A stretch of 64,000 bases of DNA from Symbiodinium natans (GCA_905221605.1 CAJNDS010002155.1:1-64000), one strand, 5' to 3'. Positions 1 through 11,134 are shown, numbered from the stretch's first letter. Translations and numbers: made by a program. Notes: generated by a model not told the origin, from the sequence alone.

Positions 1-149
1 GGTTTCGGTTTTCGCTGCCACCTGCATGGCCGAGAAATGATTCTGTCTCCCTGAGTATGTCAGGTTGTATGATCAAATCTCGATCACTTGAGCTTGACAT
101 CTAGCAGCTTGAGCCATTTGCTTTAGGGTTTTGGGGTTTACTGCACCAT

Positions 150-232
150 TGTTGGGGTACTATTTAGAATGATCATGCTTGCCCCTTACTGGGTTTAAGT
201 ACTCATAAAAATGTAAAATGGTTCTCAACAAT
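150..232. mobile_element. TIR element, family D (copy 1)
   Basis: The ends are CATTGTTGGGGTAC and, inverted, GTTCTCAACAATGA. The interior TACTGGGTTTAAGTACTCATAAAAATG closely matches the interior of the element that forms DUF899 intron 2 (17186-17294), written here in parts: ACTGGGTTTAAGTAC then ATAAAAATG. Two copies in one window show a dispersed family. Confidence 0.7.
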
Positions 233-370
233 GACCCAGTTTAGGATCGTAGGCTATACAGGGTTTGGGGTGCATCCGCCTGGGCGACCGAGTCCTTTGG
301 AGCCATGAAACCTCGGTCGTAGCTGCTTGAAGGCTCGCAAAAAGGCGCTTGGCTCTAAGCCGAAACCCTA

Positions 371-468
371 AATAGGGGTTTCCGAAAATAGGGGTACCCT
401 TTTTGTCCTTTAAATGAATTATATAGTACTTTGGGGTTAATAAGGGGTACCCCTATATTCGGAAATTC
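371..468. mobile_element. TIR element, family C (copy 1)
   Basis: Left end TTTCCGAAAATAGGGGTACC pairs with the right end, which reads GGTACCCCTATATTCGGAAA. Related copies lie at 14264-14340, 19598-19712, 29322-29375 (partial) and 44523-44630. Confidence 0.7.
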
Positions 469-1099
469 ACACAATAGCCTACACAGGGCATTGCCTATCA
501 TTCCCGAGCACTGCGTTTAGGGCTTCCGGAACTGCAAGTTTGGGGTGTTGTATTTGGAGAAATGAGGAGTTGGTCTCTTTTGCTAGCTGCGCGGGGAGAG
601 TAGCTCTTCACTGCCAGTTTGAAGGTGAAACTTGGGCTGACCAGGCGCGAGATCGTCGTCCCCATCTCCATACCCCACCTCTCTCTCTCTCGCTTTCGCC
701 AGTAAGCCCTATCACGCCCTCTAAGCCCTTAGAACCTTAACACCCTTGAAAACTATAAGCCGCCCTGAAGCCGTAAACCCTGAGGCCCTACACCCCTAAA
801 ACCCCCTAACGGCCTAAATCCCTGACCCCAAAGGCCTAAAGGCCTAGTGCCCTGAGCCCTAGGGGCTTAGAGCGTAGGTGTTTATACGGGTTTACAGGTT
901 TATAGGGTATATGGTCAGTTCTCAAAATGCTACTCATCCAAAATGTGTCGCTGAATGTGTGTGTACTTTTTACAGGGTTTAGGGAGGGGGTGTATAAGCC
1001 CGAAACCTGCCACGAGGTTTTGCGGCCGAGGGGGCCAAACACCGCCGCCAGCCTGGCGCCATCTAACCTTGGGCTGTTGAAAGGTTCAACTCGGGTCTG

Positions 1100-1172
1100 G
1101 TTAGGGTTTAGGGTTTAGGGTTTTGGGGTTAGGGTTTAGGGTTTAGGGTTTAGGGTTTAGGGTTTAGGGTTT
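1100..1172 (+). repeat. Interstitial TTTAGGG array
   Basis: About ten heptamers, nearly perfect, followed by degenerate copies to 1290. It is internal to the sequence, so it is not a chromosome end. Confidence 0.9.
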
Positions 1173-1591
1173 GTGGTTTAGGGTCTCGGGTTTGCTAAGG
1201 AGGCTTTGGGTGGAATTTAGGGTTGAGGTATAATTCAGGGTGCAGGATGAAGTAGGGATTAGGAATTAATGAGGGTGTAGGGAGGACGAATAAGCTTTCG
1301 GTTGCCCTATGGAACGGTTTTCAGGGGTCCGGAGCCTACATCCAAGTAATTAGGTTTGAGGCGCGCTCTGGGCAATGAAATGTCTAAGCCCTATATAAGC
1401 CCGAAACCCTGAACAGGCAGGGAGAAGCAAGTCGGGACCCGGTGTTTCATGCATAGGTCGGACCCCGGTGCTTGTCTTGGAGCCCCTTTCTGCGAGGAAG
1501 GGCTTGTTGCAGAATCCCTAAACCCTAAACCCTAATCCCTAATCCCTAAACCCTGAACCCTCAATCCGAAACCCCCCTCTCCACCCCCCAG

Positions 1592-2644
1592 CAGCCTGCC
1601 GAATCCCAGCGCTTTGAGACCCTCCTCAAGCTCGGTGTCGCGCAGGCAGCCTATGTGGGGGCCATGCGGCCCGATTGTGATCAGATTCGGGTTAAGGGTT
1701 AAGGGTTAAGGGTTGAGGGTTGAGGGTTTGGGGTTTGGGGTTTGGGGTTTAGGATTTGCAGGTTTCGGGGTTCAAGGCCGGCAACCAGGGGGCCGTTCAC
1801 AGATTTGGGAATCTCCTCCAACAGTGAGTGATATCTGAACTGAGCATTGGCAGCATTTGGTCCAGCTTGGTCTTTCCCCGCCTGACGGCCTCTATGAGCT
1901 AGAAGCGACATCTAAGCTCCCCCAGTCTTAACGCGGAGACAAGGTTGCAAGGGAGCCGAGCCCTAAGCAACCAGAGTAATGATGGGCATACTTTCATATA
2001 CGCTGGGGGTTAAGGGTTTTGGGTTCGGATGTTCCCCGTTATATGACAGGCCTTAGGGACTATAGTACCCGCTATTCTAGTGACAATTAAGGACTGTTAG
2101 TATACGGGGGAACATGCCAAGTTTAGGGGTTTCAGGGTCCTGTACCGGCTTCTGCCAATCCTGAACTTCGACGGTACCTGCAGCTTAGAGTTTGGGCTCT
2201 TCTCTGCGGGCAACAACCTGAGTCCTCAGCCCTAAGCCCGAAACCCTTTGCTTGATTTAAATCTGAACCCTAAACCCTAAACCCTAGATCCTCAAACCTA
2301 AAACCCTAAACCCTAAACTTTCCCTCGACCTACAAGAGCCTAAGCCCTGCCGCGGTCGCCTGCAGTCTGCGGTCCGTTCGGGACGCTCTTGCAAATCTGC
2401 TGGAAGGCCTTGCATGTGGGTTTCGGGTTTAGGTTTTCGGCTTTAGGGTTCCACATGTTCGATATGAGCCATTGGTCGACCATAAGAAGCCTTAATCCAA
2501 GCAGGGGTTAGGGTTTAGGGTTTAGGGTTTAGGGTTTAGGGTTTAGGGCTTAGGGTGCAAGCCCTGCACCCCGAGCTGCTCTTGATCACGCCTGCTGACA
2601 GGAGCTACGAGTGTAGCCGCAATCAGACTCTTGTGGCGCCTTGA
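1592..2644 (+). CDS. Six-exon gene, product not recognised (3' part complete, 5' open)
   Basis: Exons: 1592-1690, 1762-1823, 2136-2219, 2366-2415, 2447-2506, 2554-2644 (stop TGA). Peptides in order begin QPAESQRFETLLKLG, VSGFKAGNQGAVHRFG, VLYRLLPILNFDGTCSLEF, LRSVRDALANLLEGLA, WFHMFDMSHWSTIRSLN, VQALHPELLLITPADR. Phases agree across the first four junctions; the third uses a GA donor (CT|GAGTCC). The last junction needs a non-canonical donor or is mis-drawn. Intron 3 contains a family A element (2029-2120). Intron 4 ends in a telomere unit whose TTTAG is the acceptor. No family match known to me. Confidence 0.62.
2029..2120. mobile_element. TIR element, family A
   Basis: Ends GGATGTTCCCCG and CGGGGGAACATGCC, with the shared interior AAGGACTGTTAGTATA. 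It sits inside the intron between exons 2 and 3 of the gene at 1592-2644. Confidence 0.75.
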
Positions 2645-2835
2645 CTACTGTCTGCCAAAGAACCCCCCCCCCCAAAAAAAAAAAAAGAGAAAGAACAACA
2701 TATAAAAGTGAATATGTACTTATGTATGTTGGTTTTTTTATTTATTCATTTATTGTTAATCCCTAGACTGCCCTTATAAGGAGTAGTATGTTTCCGATAT
2801 ATTTTTTGGGGGGTTTCTTAATCAAACAGTAGTAG

Positions 2836-3085
2836 CCCTCCAACAACTTATCCTTGACAAGGGACATGGGGAGCATCCTGGTGGGCACTTTAGGGTCTCG
2901 GAGGTTTAGGGTTTGGGAGGGCTTGCACACCTGAACCGATAAACCCTGAGACCCTGAAGTCCTCAACTCAAATCCGAAACAAGGGCCACTTCGTGGTCCT
3001 GAAAGGTACCGTGCCCGCGCCTTGCCCAAATCTGGATACCGCATGATCAGCCACTCGACCTTGCTGCCGCGAACACTCTCCCCAA
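2836..3085 (-). CDS. Two probable minus exons, product unknown
   Basis: About 2990-3085 reads ESVRGSKVEWLIMRYPDLG and about 2836-2893 reads VPTRMLPMSLVKDKLLEGYY on the minus strand. Borders were not resolved to the base. Confidence 0.45.
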
Positions 3086-3357
3086 ACTAGACAAACCATA
3101 GAGGAAGCCCTCTACTTTTTCGAACGGTAGACACTAGGTCCCAACTTTAGTGGGCAAGGGTCCGGTTCAAAAGTTATGCTATTGGCCCTTAGGCTCCTTG
3201 GCAGGATTTAGGTGCTCATTGGCTCTTGCATGGTGATAGCCGTGGGCTGGACTCTAAACCCTAAACCCTAAAACCCTAAACCCGAAACGCTGAACCCTAA
3301 ACCCTAAAACCCCAAACCCTAAACCCCTGAACCATAAAGCCCCAAAGTTTTCGGCAG

Positions 3358-3589
3358 CCTGCGTACCCCGAACTCCAGATGCCGAGATGCCAAGGGAGCC
3401 ACCTCCTCTGGCGCCTCGTGGAACCAGAGTATGACTTGCTATGTAGGATTTGGGGGTTTGGGCTTCGGGACCCCGGCAACCCCTGTTAAACCCTGAGCCC
3501 TCGGTCCAAAGTCTCCTAACTTGACGAGGCTCTATGGAAGGAGGACCATGAGGACCACCTTACGCGCTCCACTTCTCGCCGTACGGGAT
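3358..3589 (+). CDS. Two-exon gene fragment, product unknown
   Basis: Exon 3358-3442 (after CGGCAG, donor GTAGGATT) and exon 3529-3589 (after GACGAG, donor GTAATA). In one phase they join as CRDAKGATSSGASWNQSMTC then ALWKEDHEDHLTRSTSRR. The first exon is also open in a second frame (SHLLWRLVEPEYDLL), so the frame is not certain. Confidence 0.5.
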
Positions 3590-4173
3590 GTAATAAGGGA
3601 ATTAGAAAAAAAGTAGGCACGCTATATATCGCAAAGGATACGGGGGATATAAGGTACCTAAGTACCTAGAGGTACGTAGTAAGAGCTAGTGTGTCACTTG
3701 CATGTAGATTTACGGCCGCCATGACGACGTCAGCACGAGTAGGACTTGCACCGGACAAGTGCCTCATGACCGGAACCCCAAACCCAAAGCCCTAAACCCG
3801 AAACCCTACAGGCCACACCATCCTAGACCCTAAATCCTAAACCCTAAACCCTAAAACCCTAAACCCTAAACCCTAAACCCTAAACCCTAACCCTAAACCA
3901 GGCAAAACAGCAACCCGAGCAAGACTCAGCTGAAGGGTTTCGGATTGCAGCCACCGCCACCTGCCACACGAACCGAAACCAAAGGCACAGAGAGAGGCTC
4001 CCTGCAAAAGCCCCAAAAGCCCTATAAACCCTAAGAACCCTATAAATCCTATAAACCCTTAAAAACCTATAAAACCTGTAAGCCCTACAAACCCTATACC
4101 CCTAAACCCCAAACCACAGAAACCCCAAACCCACCCCGCGCTTTCACACGCCTCGGGGGGCTTCGCGGCCCAG

Positions 4174-4278
4174 CAGACGCGATCTTCCGACAGGGCTAGC
4201 TGCCTTAGGGCGCGGGCGCAGCATTTGCGAATTTGCAGGTTGCGATTAGCCTCCCTTGTTCGCCAGGCCTTCTCCTGA
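4174..4278 (+). CDS. Terminal exon, Arg/Leu-rich, product unknown
   Basis: Preceded by CGGCCCAG and open to TGA. It reads RASCLRARAQHLRICRLRLA and ends SLVRQAFS. Arginine-rich; no family recognised. Confidence 0.45.
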   Translation, partial: QTRSSDRASCLRARAQHLRICRLRLASLVRQAFS

Positions 4279-4639
4279 AGGCCTAAACCCCAGGGTTTGT
4301 TTAGGGTTTGGGGTTTAGGAGTTTAGGGTTTAGAGTTTTCCCCTGGTGTCAGGTTTGAAGTTTTTCGATTGGGGTATGGGATTGTAGGGTTTGGCAGTTG
4401 AGGGAGTTGGCAGACCGACTCCAAGTTTGCACCCCGGCACCCAAAATCCCAAATACTGAGAGGCTCTGCGCTCCTCTGCGGCAATCATATGAACCCTAAT
4501 TAAACCCAAAAGCTTTTTCAACCCTAAACACTGCAAAACTGAAACCCTAAACCATAAACCCTGAACCCCAAAAAGCCCACATTAGGGCTCAATGGTCTGC
4601 ATGGCTTCCGAATCCCCGAAATGCGGAGTCCCCTGCAAC

Positions 4640-4734
4640 TCATCTCTTGCATCCCGGCGGCCAGTATCCCCATGTCTCCAAAAGCTGCTTCCGGCACTTG
4701 ATGCTCCGCGTGGCAGAGGAGCCCACGTACTTGC
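4640..4734 (-). CDS. Terminal exon with WGYWPPGCK motif
   Basis: Acceptor CAG at 4735-4737. It reads KYVGSSATRSIKCRKQLLET then WGYWPPGCKR and stop. About 200 bp away on the same strand, 4440-4496 reads HMIAAEERRASQYLGFWVPG, a similar aromatic-PGCK end, which suggests an internal repeat or duplicated exon. Confidence 0.5.
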
Positions 4735-5284
4735 CTGTCAAAACCCTAAACCCTAAACCCTGAACCCCAAAACTTAAACCCAAACCTCAACAGTTTCTAG
4801 GTCGCGAACAGGGCATTGTTAGGGGTGCAGCTTTGGGAGTTAGACTGTGGGGCGTGGGAGTAGGGTTGGACCCTAAGCCATAAACCCCAAACCCCAAACC
4901 CGAAACCCTAAACCTAAACCCTAAACCCTAAACCCTAAACTCCAAACCCCAAACCCTAAACCCTGAACCCTGAACCCTAATCCCTAAACCCAAACCGCTG
5001 AAGCCCGAAATCCCGCTGCTGGGTTTCTCCTTCTTGGTCGTTTAGGGGTGCAGCTTCGGGTGGTTTTTGAGGATGAAGCAGGGTTAGACCGCTAAACCCT
5101 TCAGGGTTTAGGGCTCAGGGTTTAAGGCTTGAGGTGTTTCACTGCTACGGTCGTTGCTCTGATCCACAAGCCGAAGCGCTCAACCCGTCAACTAATCTCC
5201 GTCGCCTTCACATGCGCCTTAACACCATCAAAACTACCAAAAACACTTCGACTAGGGACTGACTTTGGCTCGTCGTCAATCCTA

Positions 5285-5700
5285 CATACAACTACCAACC
5301 CAACCCCAGACCCTAAACCCCAAACCCTAAGCCCTAAACCCCAAACCCGAAGCCCTAAACCCCAAATCCTAAACCCTATATAAACCCTAAACCTCAAACC
5401 CCAAGCCCTAAATCCTAAACCCTATAATATAAACCCTAAACCTCAAACCCCAAGCCCTAAACCCTAAATCCTAAAACCTATATAAACCCTAAACCTCAAA
5501 CCCTAAGCTATAAACCCTAAATCCTAAACCCTATATAAACCCTAAACCCCAAACCCCAAGCCCTAAACCCTAAATCCTAAACCCTATATAAACCCTAAAC
5601 CTCAAACCCCAAGCCCTAAACCCTAAATCCTAAACCCTAAACCCTAAACCCTAAGCCCTAAACCCTAAATCCTAAACCCTATATGAACCCTAAACCTTCC
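5285..5700 (-). repeat. Degenerate CCCTAAA block with CCCTATATAAA variants
   Basis: A mosaic of CCCTAAA, CCCCAAA and CCCTATATAAA units, repeated in a higher-order pattern of about 60-65 bp (for example 5405-5470, 5520-5590). No gene inside. Confidence 0.85.
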
Positions 5701-6386
5701 TCTGAAGACCCAGCCTCGGAAGTGGCCGCGCCTTGGCGAAGCTTGCTCTCTCGGTGGAGCGAATTTTTTTAATAGGGTTTAGGGTTTAGGGTTTGGGGTT
5801 TGGGGTTTGGGGTTTGAGGTTTAGGGTTTTGAGGTTTGGGGTTTAAGGTGTTAAAGTTTAGGGATAGGGGCCTAAACCCTAAACCCTAGACCCTAAACCC
5901 TAAACCCCTATAGGCCCTGAACCAGAAATGCGCTTGAGGCAAGGTTCGTCGGCATCGAATCGAGGCTCACCTGGGAGGAAGCTCGCGATCTTCAGGGGAT
6001 TTGGGTTTGGGGGTGTGAGGGTTTAGGGTTTTAGGGTTTTAGAGTTTAGGGGTTTTAGGGTTTAGGGTTTAGGGTATAACTTTTAGGGTCAGGGTTTAGG
6101 GGTGTAAGGGTTTAGGGTTTTCGGGTTCAGAGTTTAGGGTTTAGGTTTTTATGGCTTTCGGGTTGGTCTGTGTCTATCAGGAGCTTCGTTGCGCTGCCCT
6201 TTTGTGTCAGCACACCCCGAAGCCAAACAAACCCTGAAACACCACATAGGTACCACCACACCTCAAACAATCCCAAAGCCCAGACCCCCTGAAGCCTTCG
6301 ACCCTAAACTAAAATCCCATTGGGCTAGGGTTTAGGGTTTAGGGTTTCGGGTTTATAGGGTTTAGGCTTTATAGGGTAACCCTGAC

Positions 6387-6635
6387 CCGCGCCTCCTTGG
6401 AACTGCGCCAGAACCCCGCTTCGTCTGTGCCATCCTCGTCTGCTGCATCAGCGACAAAGGCAGGTTCCTGCGCTGGGTTTAGGGTTTAGGGTTTGGGGTG
6501 TAGGTTTAGGATTTAGGGTTTGGGGTTTAGAGTTTGGGGCTTAGTGTGCTCCACATCCATGTGATGGTCCCGTTTGTAAGAGTACCCGAAATGGGAACAT
6601 GATCCAGAAGCGTTCCCAGGAGGGTTCAGGGAGCT
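6387..6635 (-). CDS. Two minus exons, product unknown
   Basis: Exon 6586-6635 reads LPEPSWERFWIMFPFR with donor GTACTC. Exon 6387-6472 reads QEPAFVADAADEDGTDEAGF and ends WRSSKEAR with donor GTCAGG. The phases do not join directly, so an exon may be missing. Islands at about 6150-6210 (SATKLLIDTDQPES) and 5926-5995 (IASFLPGEPRFDADEP) could continue the same strand. 5926-5995 is equally open on plus (FVGIESRLTWEEARDLQ). Confidence 0.5.
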
Positions 6636-6759
6636 CTGCTTTTGGTATGTCGGGCTTGGGGTCGGAAAGCTCCCCCTAAAGGCTCAAAACGCGAAACGCC
6701 AACATCAAGAACCCCACAACCCTTATACAACCTAAAGCCCCAAAGCCGGGCTTGAGCAG

Positions 6760-6807
6760 TTGCGATCAACAGCTATTTCGGATAAAGTAGTCGGGTCCGC
6801 CAGTCAG
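6760..6807 (+). CDS. Short exon, product unknown
   Basis: Follows GAGCAG and ends at donor GTGGGG. It encodes exactly 16 codons, LRSTAISDKVVGSASQ. Confidence 0.5.
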
Positions 6808-7131
6808 GTGGGGACCTTGACTGCTTAACAGCCCCTCAAACCCCTCAAACCCCTAACCCCTAACCCCTAAACCCTAAACCCTAAACCCTAAGCCCTGAGC
6901 CCAAAACCCTGAACCCGAAACTCTAAAACCCGAAGCCGCCAAAAAAAACATTGAGTGGTTCAGCCCATGGAGAGGGTAGGACCTTGATGATCATCGGTTA
7001 AAGGGCTGTCCTACATTCGGAATTCGGGTCCGTCCATTTTTCTTGTGGGGAACCTATCGCCCAAACTGCAATCCAACGCAGTGCAGGGCCGTTTGGGCTT
7101 TGGGGTTTGGGGTTTGGGGTTGCACATCCAG

Positions 7132-7273
7132 CTCAACTCTGAAAGACGCGGTCCGGCAAGTTCGCCCAACCCTCGACCTCGCAAAGCTTGAAGACCTCCC
7201 GAGCGAAAACACATGGACTCGGACATACCGAGTTTCTGAGGTTTGGCAGTATGAACGCGCATTTGATAAATAA
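7132..7273 (+). CDS. Terminal exon, product unknown
   Basis: After acceptor CATCCAG, 47 codons open to TAA. It begins STLKDAVRQVRPTLDLAKLE and ends VWQYERAFDK. Acidic/basic balance is typical of a soluble protein; no family recognised. Confidence 0.6.
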
Positions 7274-7317
7274 ACCTCTATCTCTCGATCGGTATGTGAA
7301 GAGATACGCGAATACAA

Positions 7318-7386
7318 CAAACATACATACATACTATATATACGTATATGTATACGTATATGTATACGTATACGTATATGTACATA
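7318..7386. repeat. AT-rich TACGTATA palindromic simple repeat
   Basis: Tandem ATACGTATATGTATACGTAT-type units, self-complementary, just downstream of the stop at 7273. Confidence 0.85.
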
Positions 7387-7455
7387 TCAAAAAAACTGTG
7401 TATAAGTTATTGTACTGTCTGTGCGTGTATGCGAGTTGGTGTGTCTTGTTTGAAG

Positions 7456-7728
7456 AGGTCCAGAGAGATTTGACGTTGCGGGCCAAGGGTTTCTCCCGTC
7501 CACCACAGATAACATGGAACATGGACCCTGTCGTAGGGTGTGGGGTTTGGTTTAGGGTTTAGGGTTTAGGGTTTAGGGTTTAGGGTTTAGGGTTTGGGCC
7601 CTCCTTGGTGCCAGCAAGTTGTAGAAAGGCCCCGGAAAAGAGAGGCAAAACCCAGCGAAAGCCTCCTGTACCCATCTTGGCAAGCTGCATCTTCGGTACA
7701 TGAAAGCCGTGCTACCAGCGACACTTGG
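7456..7728 (+). CDS. Two-exon gene fragment, product unknown
   Basis: Exon 7456-7532 reads VQRDLTLRAKGFSRPPQITW and ends at donor GTAGGG. Exon 7615-7728 reads QVVERPRKREAKPSESLLYP and continues SWQAASSVHESRATSDTW. Both junction phases are 0. The second exon stops at a family A element (7725-7814), whose GA inside TTGGGATG could be the donor. Confidence 0.6.
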
Positions 7729-7814
7729 GATGTTCCCCCCTTGACTAGCAGTCCTAAAAAAAGATCATCATCGGGGGCAAAACAATCCCCATTCAAGACG
7801 GGGAACATCCCAAA
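7725..7814. mobile_element. TIR element, family A, abutting an exon
   Basis: Ends TTGGGATGTTCCCCCC and GGGGAACATCCCAA. It directly follows the exon 7615-7728; the AAG after its right end could be the acceptor. Confidence 0.75.
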
Positions 7815-8139
7815 GCGAAACCAAAAAGGCAGAAACGTGGAACCCAAATCCCTCAAAGCCCGAAGCCCTCAACTCCAAGCCCACACAAACCGAAAGCGCC
7901 TCAAAATCAAAACCCAAAGCCCTAAACCCGAACAAGGCGCCCAGAAACCCCAAAGAGAGGGGTCCAAAACTTGAACAAAAAGACCGATTCCAAAGAACCC
8001 TCGTCACCCACCCCAAGCCCTAAGCCCTAAGCCCTCAGCCCTCAGCCCGCCCTAAACCCTAAACCCTAAACCCTAAGCCCTAAACCCTAAACCCTAAACC
8101 CTAAGCCCTAAGCCCTAAACCCTAAACCCTAAACCCTAC

Positions 8140-8593
8140 AGGGGCACCGCCAGAGAGGCGAGTCGGTGGTCGAAGTACTTCAGGTTGAACTCGAAGTCGA
8201 AGTTTTCAGGCTGCACGAAAGGGAACCTTGGGTTTAGGGTTTAGGGCTTAGGGCTTAGGGTTTAGGGTTTAGGGTTTAGGGTTTAGGGTTTAGGGTTTAG
8301 GGGATAGACCTTTGAAGGATTTAAGGGGGTGTTTATGGGTTTAGGGTTTAGGAGTTGAGACGGCTTCAGGGGGGCTTCGGAGGGGTTTAGGGTGAGGGTT
8401 GGGCTTGAGGACTAGATGGCTTCAAGGATGTCACGACTAAATTCAACCGACAGCCCAACGCTTTTCTGACAAAGGCCTTGACAACTGCGTCGCTACCCGA
8501 CAATACCCTGCCCTGGACCAAAGCAAGAAAAAAATCATGCTCAACCGGCGCCAGCAGCATCATGCACTGATTGAACCTGACGCAGGCATTTGA

Positions 8594-8627
<34 letters not shown>

Positions 8628-9533
8628 TCCACAAAACACGAATCATGGTACAACCTCCTGATTTGCACAGCCATCAACCTATGGCGGGAGCCAGCGCCCT
8701 CTTGGCCCCTCACGGACACTAAAACGGAACGAAGGGTATGGCAGCGGAAAGCTTTGGATGCTGATCTAGGGCCAACCTTCAACGCGCTGGCCCGGAAACA
8801 AAACTTGCAATGACTAAGATCCTCTTCAACCCAATACAGGAGAATGTGAGACATCCCAAGGAGCCCCCAAGCCTTAACCTGAACCACCAAAATCATCAAC
8901 CCTAAACCCTAAACGCTAAACCCTAAACCCTAAACCCTAAACCCTAAACCCTAAACCTGAAAGAAGCCGGGCCTCTCGAGCGTGCAGAGGTTGCAGTTCT
9001 CGTCGAGCACGTTGCGTGCCAGAGTCTGGTTTTGGATGTCCACGATCCTCTCGGCTTTGAGCTTTCGGGCCCTTTGCGGAGTACCAAAAGGGTTTAGGGT
9101 TTAGGGTTTGGGGTTTGGGGTTTAGGGTTTAGGGTTTAGAGAGGCTCCAGGGGTCTAGCAACAGTTGAGACAATAGGCAGCCAACTTCGACGACGGACTC
9201 GAGACTGAGGCAAACAAGCGGGAATCATCTTTAGCCCTAACCCTGAACCCTAGCACCCTAGCACCCTAGCACCCTAGCACCCTAGCACCCTAGCACCCTA
9301 GCACCCTAGCACCCTAGCACCCTAGCACCCTAGCACCCTAGCACCCTAGCACCCTAGCACCCTAAACCCTAAACGCTCCCTAAACCCTAAACCCTAAAAC
9401 CCTAAACCCTAAACAAACCCTAAACCCTAAACCCATTCTCAACTAAGATCACCGGTGAGCAGACATGCCAGCCACATGCCCTCCATACCCAGAACTCCTT
9501 ACGGCCCAAGCCTCTAAGAACTGCCGAGATGCC
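8140..9533 (-). CDS. Multi-exon gene, product unknown
   Basis: Exons: 9433-9533 (GISAVLRGLGRKEFWVWRAC, donor GTTTAGGG), 8957-9071 (ARKLKAERIVDIQNQTLARN then VLDENCNLCTLERPGFFQ, donor GTTTAGGG), probably about 8412-8577 (FNQCMMLLAPVEHDFFLALV), and 8140-8226 (FPFVQPENFDFEFNLKYFDH then RLASLAVPL, donor GTAGGG). The 9433/9071 junction keeps phase exactly. A homopolymer G/C tract lies at 8598-8623 between exons. No domain recognised; the sequence is soluble and weakly aromatic. Confidence 0.65.
8598..8623. repeat. Homopolymer G tract
   Basis: An uninterrupted run of about 26 G, preceded by CAGGCATTTGAC. A second G run at 58360 is preceded by nearly the same bases. Confidence 0.9.
9242..9366 (-). 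repeat. Tandem CCCTAGCA array (telomere variant)
   Basis: About 15 perfect 8-mers CCCTAGCA passing into CCCTAAA. A homogenised one-base-longer variant of the telomere unit. Confidence 0.95.
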
Positions 9534-9777
9534 CTTTCCCCCTAAACCCTAATCACCCTAAACCCTAAACCGTAAACCGTAAACCCCCCCTCACTCCCAC
9601 TTAAGATCAAGCCTGAACCCCAAACCTATACTGAACCCAAGCAACAAATGGACAATTTTAGCTGTTTCTTAGGAATCAGAGTGCCCAAAAATTAAAGATA
9701 TTCCCGTGTGTCCCGAAGAAACCCTGAGCCCTAATTAAACGTTTCAACCCTGCTGCAAGACCCGCCCGAAAAATCCG

Positions 9778-10903
9778 ATGCCGACAACCAAACCCCGCCA
9801 GCCTGAGATAGAGAAGCTGGAAGAGTTTCAGCCGCGCCTAAGGTTTAGGGTTTAGGGTTTAGGGTTTAGGGTTTAGGGTTTAGGGTTCAAGGTTTAGGGT
9901 TTTGGGGGAAGACAAGCCGAGTCCAAAGCATCTGCGCATGTAGGGTTTAGGGTTTAGGGTTTAGGGCTAAGGGTTCAGGGTTCAGTGTTCAGGGTTCAGG
10001 GTTGAGGGTTTAGGGTTTAGGGCTAAGGGTTCAGGGTTCAGTGTTCAGGCTTCAGGGTTGAGGGTTTAGGGTTTAGGGTTAGGGTTTAGGGTGGGCTCCC
10101 CAGCAACCCAAGAACCACAGGGCTCCTGGGTATAAAGTAGGGTTTCGGGTTTCGGGTTTAGGGTCAAAGGAGGGAAACAAGGAAGTCATGGCGTGCCAGA
10201 GCCCCAAACCCTTCAACCACAAGAACACTTACTATGGGCCCCTAAAGGGGGACCCCTTGTATACCCCAAGGGCCCGTATATACTTCAGAAGCCTTTAAAA
10301 AAGGCAAGGGACCATATTAAGGGACCATGTTACTACCCTAAGAAACAAAGGAAAGCAGATCCTCAGATAAGAACTAGGCCCTTAAATCCTCAACCCCAAA
10401 ACCTAAAACCCTAAAACCCGAAAACCCGAAAACCCGAAAACCCGAAAACCCTAAACCCTAAACCCTAAACCCTAAACCCTAAACCCTAAACCAAGCCAAA
10501 GCACAGAAGACGAGCCGATGAGCATCAAAAGTGTGCGGACCTGTAACGCGGTGACGAAGAGTTCGTGCGCGACCTCAGCATTCCCAGGGACAAAAAAAGG
10601 TTATGTTGGATTTAGGTTTAGGGTTTAGGGTTTAGGGTTTAGGAGTTAGGGTTTGGGGTTTAGGGTTTGGGGTTTGGGGGTTTAGGGGTTTTGGTGGTGT
10701 GGGGATTAAGGGGGTTTACAGTGGAGGGTGTTCGGTAGGTTCGGGTCGTGCTTCCTCAGCAACTTAGGAGCAAAAGGGAGAAAAACCAAGGGCCAACCCC
10801 AGCGAAGAAGGAGGGGGACTCCCGTTTTGGGTACCCTAGCCGTAAACATGATGCTCCGAAAAACTTGGTGGGACCATGCAAAACCATAGCCCCTAAACCC
10901 TAA
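9778..10903 (+). CDS. Lysine-rich multi-exon gene with probable start codon
   Basis: Exon 1, 9778-9842, starts ATG: MPTTKPRQPEIEKLEEFQPR, donor GTTTAGGG. Then 9912-9939 (QAESKASAH, donor GTAGGG), 10104-10136 (QPKNHRAPGYK, donor GTAGGG), and 10170-about 10224 (EGNKEVMACQSPKPFNHKNT), running into a family F element. All four junction phases agree. Likely continuation at about 10498-10590 (STEDEPMSIKSVRTCNAVTK) and 10760-10903 (QLRSKREKNQGPTPAKKEGD, stop TAA). Lysine-rich throughout; possibly nuclear or RNA/DNA-associated, but no domain is seen. Confidence 0.62.
10224..10350. mobile_element. TIR element, family F
   Basis: Left end TACTATGGGCCCCTAAAGGG, right end GGGACCATGTTACTA. A related copy is at 61135-61265. 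Confidence 0.6.
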
Positions 10904-10969
10904 TCACCCTAACGCTAAACCCTAAACCCTTTTGATTTAGAGCCACTTACTGGGGCGTCCTAGCCTTAC

Positions 10970-11034
10970 GGGGCGCGCTGAGCAAGCAGTACCGACTCCT
11001 TGGTGAAGACTTTTAACCTGTGCGTTTTGGCGGC
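10970..11034 (-). CDS. Exon, product unknown
   Basis: Acceptor AAG at 11035-11037, donor GTAAGG. Reads AAKTHRLKVFTKESVLLAQR. Confidence 0.5.
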
Positions 11035-11134
11035 CTTCCGGGTTTAGGGTTTAGGGCCAGGGTTTAGGGTTTAGGGTTCAGGGTTCAGGCTTAGGGTTTA
11101 GTGTTTAGGGCTTGGGGTGACCTCCTAACCTCAG

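Larger units (their letters stand above)
1..1100. other. No supported gene; TIR elements and degenerate telomere repeats
   Basis: I see no convincing exon here. The stretch holds two short inverted-repeat elements (about 150-232 and 371-468) and scattered degenerate CCCTAAA-type repeats at 715-850. A short open frame at 540-740 has no exon-like borders. Confidence 0.5.

Noticed and set aside
9242-9366. CRISPR-like regular repeats
   Set aside because: The 8-bp units are directly adjacent with no spacers; telomere variant.
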